A stretch of 64,000 bases of DNA from VGBO01 sp964453335 (GTDB lineage Bacteria > Actinomycetota > Acidimicrobiia > Acidimicrobiales > CAIXPF01). A program made the translations under genes and the position numbers. Below are positions 61,652 through 64,000 of this stretch, piece after piece. The notes beneath the pieces were generated by a model. That model had not been told where the DNA came from. It did no database searches and saw only the letters and a list, made by a program, of their open reading frames with translations. Numbering within the stretch: the first letter of the stretch is position 1; the number at the start of each line of letters is the position of its first letter. The stretch covers positions 28,568-92,567 of the forward strand of contig CAYVOK010000013.1 of assembly GCA_964453335.1 (NCBI GenBank), given 5' to 3'.

Positions 61652-62671
61652 ATGCGCCTCGGTCTCCTCCTCGGGTTCGACCCGTCACTCGACGCCCTCG
61701 TCTCCCTCGCCCGTGCAGGCGAGGCCGCCGGTATGGCCGCGATGTACCCGGCAGAGGCGCAACGATCGGCCGTCGTCGGCGCCGCCGCGGTGATCGCCGC
61801 CACCGAGCGGATCACCGTCGGCACCTATGTGGTCAATGCGTACGCCCGCGACCCGTGGCTCACCGGCATCACCGCCCGCGACCTCGACGAGCTCAGCGGC
61901 GGACGGTTCGTCCTCGGCATCGGCACGGGCAACCGGCACATGAACGAGTGGTACATGGGCGCCGACACGGCGACGCCGGTGCGGAAACTCCGGGACTACG
62001 TGACGATCGTCCGCGCCGTTGTCGCAGCGCGCGCCGGTGAACCCGTCCGTTTCGAGGGCCCGGAGCACCGCATCCGCTGGCGGGCGACGTTCGAACCCAC
62101 CCGGCCCGCCCTCCCGGTGTGGTTGTCGGCATCGGGGCCGCGCATGGTGCGCCTCGCCGGCGAGGTCGCCGACGGGGTCGCCGTCGGGATCATGTCGTCG
62201 ACGACGTTCCTGCGTGACGTCGTCATGCCGAACGCCCGCGCCGGGGCGGTCGCCGCCGGTCGTGACCCCGATGCGCTCGCGTTCCCGATGGGTGCGCTCG
62301 TGAGCGTCAACGACGACGAGGAGATCGCCCGCGAGGCGGTCCGGCACAAGATCTGCGGGCTGTACCACCCCGTGCCGCACCCCTACTACGACTCCCAGCT
62401 CCGTCAGCTCGGGTTCGCCGAGTTCGCCGACCGCGCCACCGAGCTCGTGCCCGCCGGCCGCACCCGTGAGGCCATGGCGCTCGTCCCCGACGAGGTCATC
62501 GACACGATGACGATCACCGGGACGCCCGCGCAGTGCGCCGCACGGGTGCGCGCCTACGAAGGTCTCGCCGACGAGATCGTCATCCTCCGGGTCGAACAGC
62601 CGGGCGAACCGGCAGGACTCGCCGCGTTCGACCCGGTGTTCGCGCTCACCGCCGAGGTCGCCCAGTCCTAG
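61652..62671 (+). CDS. Luciferase-like F420-dependent oxidoreductase
   Basis: 339 residues. MRLGLLLGFDPS start, TERITVGTYVVNAYARDP, LSGGRFVLGIGTGNRHM, and WLSASGPRMVRLAGEVADGVAVG, the pattern of the MSMEG/Mer-like F420 oxidoreductases. Substrate unknown. It is the third luciferase-like gene in this window. Its end lies beside a hairpin shared with the convergent GNAT gene. Confidence 0.88.
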   Translation: MRLGLLLGFDPSLDALVSLARAGEAAGMAAMYPAEAQRSAVVGAAAVIAATERITVGTYVVNAYARDPWLTGITARDLDELSGGRFVLGIGTGNRHMNEWYMGADTATPVRKLRDYVTIVRAVVAARAGEPVRFEGPEHRIRWRATFEPTRPALPVWLSASGPRMVRLAGEVADGVAVGIMSSTTFLRDVVMPNARAGAVAAGRDPDALAFPMGALVSVNDDEEIAREAVRHKICGLYHPVPHPYYDSQLRQLGFAEFADRATELVPAGRTREAMALVPDEVIDTMTITGTPAQCAARVRAYEGLADEIVILRVEQPGEPAGLAAFDPVFALTAEVAQS

Positions 62672-62676
62672 GACAC

Positions 62677-62693
62677 GGCGGCGCTCAGCCGCC
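62677..62693. terminator. Hairpin between convergent genes
   Basis: GGCGGC and GCCGCC form a 6-bp stem with a GCTCA loop that contains the stop codon of the GNAT gene, six bases after the other gene's stop. Confidence 0.45.
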
Positions 62694-63263
62694 CTGGTGC
62701 GGGCGCCACATCCCGAGCAGGGTCGGGCCGCCCTCGATCTCGATCGGCTGCACCGGGGTGAACCCGTGCCGCTCGTAGAAGGAGACGTTCCGCGGGCTCG
62801 ACGACTCGAGGTACGCCGGCCAACCCTGCTCGTCGCACGCACGCAGCACCGGGGCGATCGCCTCGGCACCGGCGCCGCGCCCGCGCTCCGCCGCACCGAG
62901 GAGGAACAGGTAGAAGTGCGGTTCGTGCGGGTGCGCCGCCCCGGTCGCCGCAGCGGCCGCGGCGAGACGCGCGAGACCGGCGTCGCCGTAGCGCTCGGCC
63001 ATCGCGGCCTGCAGTGCACCGCCCTCGGTGCGGTCGAAGTTGTTGACCGACGGCGGCGACCAGACCGCGACCGCACCGCCGTCACCCGACCGGTAGGTGT
63101 GGCCGCGTCGCACGCCCGCCCGCACACCGATGTCGAACCACGACCAGGCGGCATCGCCGCCGTCGGGGTACAGCCACGAGGTGAGCGGGTCCTCGGCGAA
63201 CGCACGCAACAGGGTGTCCACCGCTGCGGCGGCATCGGCTCGGGCGACGAGACGGGCAACCAT
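62685..63263 (-). CDS. GNAT-family N-acetyltransferase
   Basis: 192 residues. Acetyl-CoA binding pattern ERGRGAGAEAIAPVL (a R-G-x-G-A loop, about 128-142), then AYLESSSPRNVSFYERHGF, typical of GNAT enzymes. The acceptor is unknown. ATG 63263 has TAGGGT 6 nt upstream. Confidence 0.87.
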   Translation of the reverse strand: MVARLVARADAAAAVDTLLRAFAEDPLTSWLYPDGGDAAWSWFDIGVRAGVRRGHTYRSGDGGAVAVWSPPSVNNFDRTEGGALQAAMAERYGDAGLARLAAAAAATGAAHPHEPHFYLFLLGAAERGRGAGAEAIAPVLRACDEQGWPAYLESSSPRNVSFYERHGFTPVQPIEIEGGPTLLGMWRPHQGG

Positions 63264-63269
63264 GGGCGG

Positions 63270-63275
63270 ACCCTA
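63270..63275 (-). promoter_or_regulatory. -10 element TAGGGT for the GNAT gene
   Basis: TAGGGT on the minus strand, 6 nt before ATG 63263. Confidence 0.5.
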
Positions 63276-63344
63276 CCCGGCACCGACGAGGGCATCCGGG
63301 CGGCGGCCTTCGGACAACACCCGGGGATCCGCCATGCTGGGATC

Positions 63345-64000
63345 ATGTCGACCACCCACACGCAGCCCGACGAGGAGCACCGCAGCGAGCGGGCCGGCTG
63401 GCTGCGCGCCGCCGTCCTCGGCGCGAACGACGGCCTGATCTCCACCGCCGCCCTGATCGTCGGTGTCGCGGCGGCCGACAGCAGCCGGTCGGCGGTCATC
63501 ATCGCCGGCATTGCCGGGATGACGGCCGGGTCGCTGTCGATGGCGGCCGGCGAGTACGTGTCGGTGAGCTCCCAGCGCGACACCGAGCAGGCCGACATCG
63601 CCCGCGAGACGGCCGAACTGCGGGACTTCCCCGAGGCGGAGCAGGCCGAACTCGCCGCCATCTACGAGTCGCGCGGGCTCTCACCCACCACCGCCGCACT
63701 CGTCGCCGATGAACTCGCCCAGCACGACCTGCTGCGGATCCACGCCCGCGACGAGCTCGGCATCGACCTCGACAACCTCGCGAACCCGGTGCAGGCGAGC
63801 GTGGTGTCCGCACTCAGCTTCGTGGTCGGGGCCGCGATCCCGATCCTCGTCGTGATCGGCGCACCGGCCGCGGCGCGCGTCGCGGCGACGATGCTCGTCA
63901 CCCTCGTCGGACTCGTGGCGCTCGGCGCCACCGGGGCGCGCCTCGGCGGTGCGCCGACCGGGCGGGCAGCGGTCCGGGTCCTCGTCGGCGGCACGGCCGC
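63345..64000 (+). CDS. VIT1/CCC1-family iron/manganese transporter, N-terminal part
   Basis: The gene runs off the window end; 218 codons are visible. The first membrane helix starts GWLRAAVLGANDGLIS, the VIT signature with a conserved Asp; a second is GMTAGSLSMAAGEYVSVSSQRD with metal-binding Gly/Met/Glu pattern. A cytoplasmic helical metal-binding region rich in Glu and Gln follows (about 85-145), then two further helices. It probably moves Fe(II) or Mn(II) across the membrane. A CATGCT hexamer lies 6 nt before ATG 63345. Confidence 0.93.
   Translation, partial: MSTTHTQPDEEHRSERAGWLRAAVLGANDGLISTAALIVGVAAADSSRSAVIIAGIAGMTAGSLSMAAGEYVSVSSQRDTEQADIARETAELRDFPEAEQAELAAIYESRGLSPTTAALVADELAQHDLLRIHARDELGIDLDNLANPVQASVVSALSFVVGAAIPILVVIGAPAAARVAATMLVTLVGLVALGATGARLGGAPTGRAAVRVLVGGTA

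Overview
The window is GC-rich and gene-dense, with short gaps, frequent GTG starts and stop/start overlaps of the ATGA or GTGA type. The gene content points to an actinobacterium. The evidence is CrgA, the pknB-pbpA-rodA-pstP-fhaB-fhaA cluster beside a tRNA-Leu gene, several F420-type (luciferase-like and PPOX) oxidoreductases, a FurA-KatG pair and an actinobacterial-type ParE-ParC pair. An aerobic heterotroph of the Acidimicrobiia kind fits best, but this is inference. A run of exactly 100 N at 61331-61430 shows this is a scaffolded draft assembly.

Layout. 1-239 is the end of a molybdenum hydroxylase large subunit. 622-8269 is the cell-division and peptidoglycan signalling cluster on the minus strand, followed by tRNA-Leu(CAG). 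8400-14800 holds a TetR regulator divergent from a Cys-nucleophile alpha/beta-fold protein, a hotdog thioesterase, a photolyase, and a coupled acyl-CoA dehydrogenase pair with YqgE. 14826-19003 is gcvT-gcvP under a tandem glycine riboswitch. Divergent from it lies a GrdB/PrdB-like gene (19057-19995) whose frame is interrupted by one TGA in a U-x-x-C context, a strong selenoprotein candidate. 20008-25666 holds a ferredoxin gene and parC-parE, with a perfect LexA-type box over the parC promoter. 25750-31527 holds an F420-type oxidoreductase, a metallo-hydrolase, oligopeptidase B, an alpha/beta hydrolase and a desaturase.

31482-33755 is a csoR-like/larB/larC unit for the nickel-pincer cofactor. 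33867-43782 has a DUF2157 membrane protein, a MaoC-like hydratase, two tRNA-Ser genes, a DEDDh exonuclease, a DUF3048 lipoprotein, and a creatininase / cytosine-deaminase-like / amino-acid-oxidase group. From tRNA-Arg(ACG) at 43916 to about 50300 the content looks accessory: unknown secreted proteins, a nine-repeat BspA-like surface protein, a gene remnant, and an alcohol dehydrogenase/acyl-CoA synthetase pair. 50370-53555 is furA-katG with a PPOX enzyme. 53524-62671 is rich in lipid and CoA metabolism (two more acyl-CoA ligases, SDR, two luciferase-like oxidoreductases, a class III aminotransferase). The window ends in a VIT-type transporter gene.

A feature that ties the window together is the promoter grammar. 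More than twenty genes have a TAnnnT hexamer (mostly TAGCGT, TACGGT, TAGGGT, TAGCCT) 6-10 nt before the start codon. This implies widespread leaderless transcription, and I used it to choose several starts.
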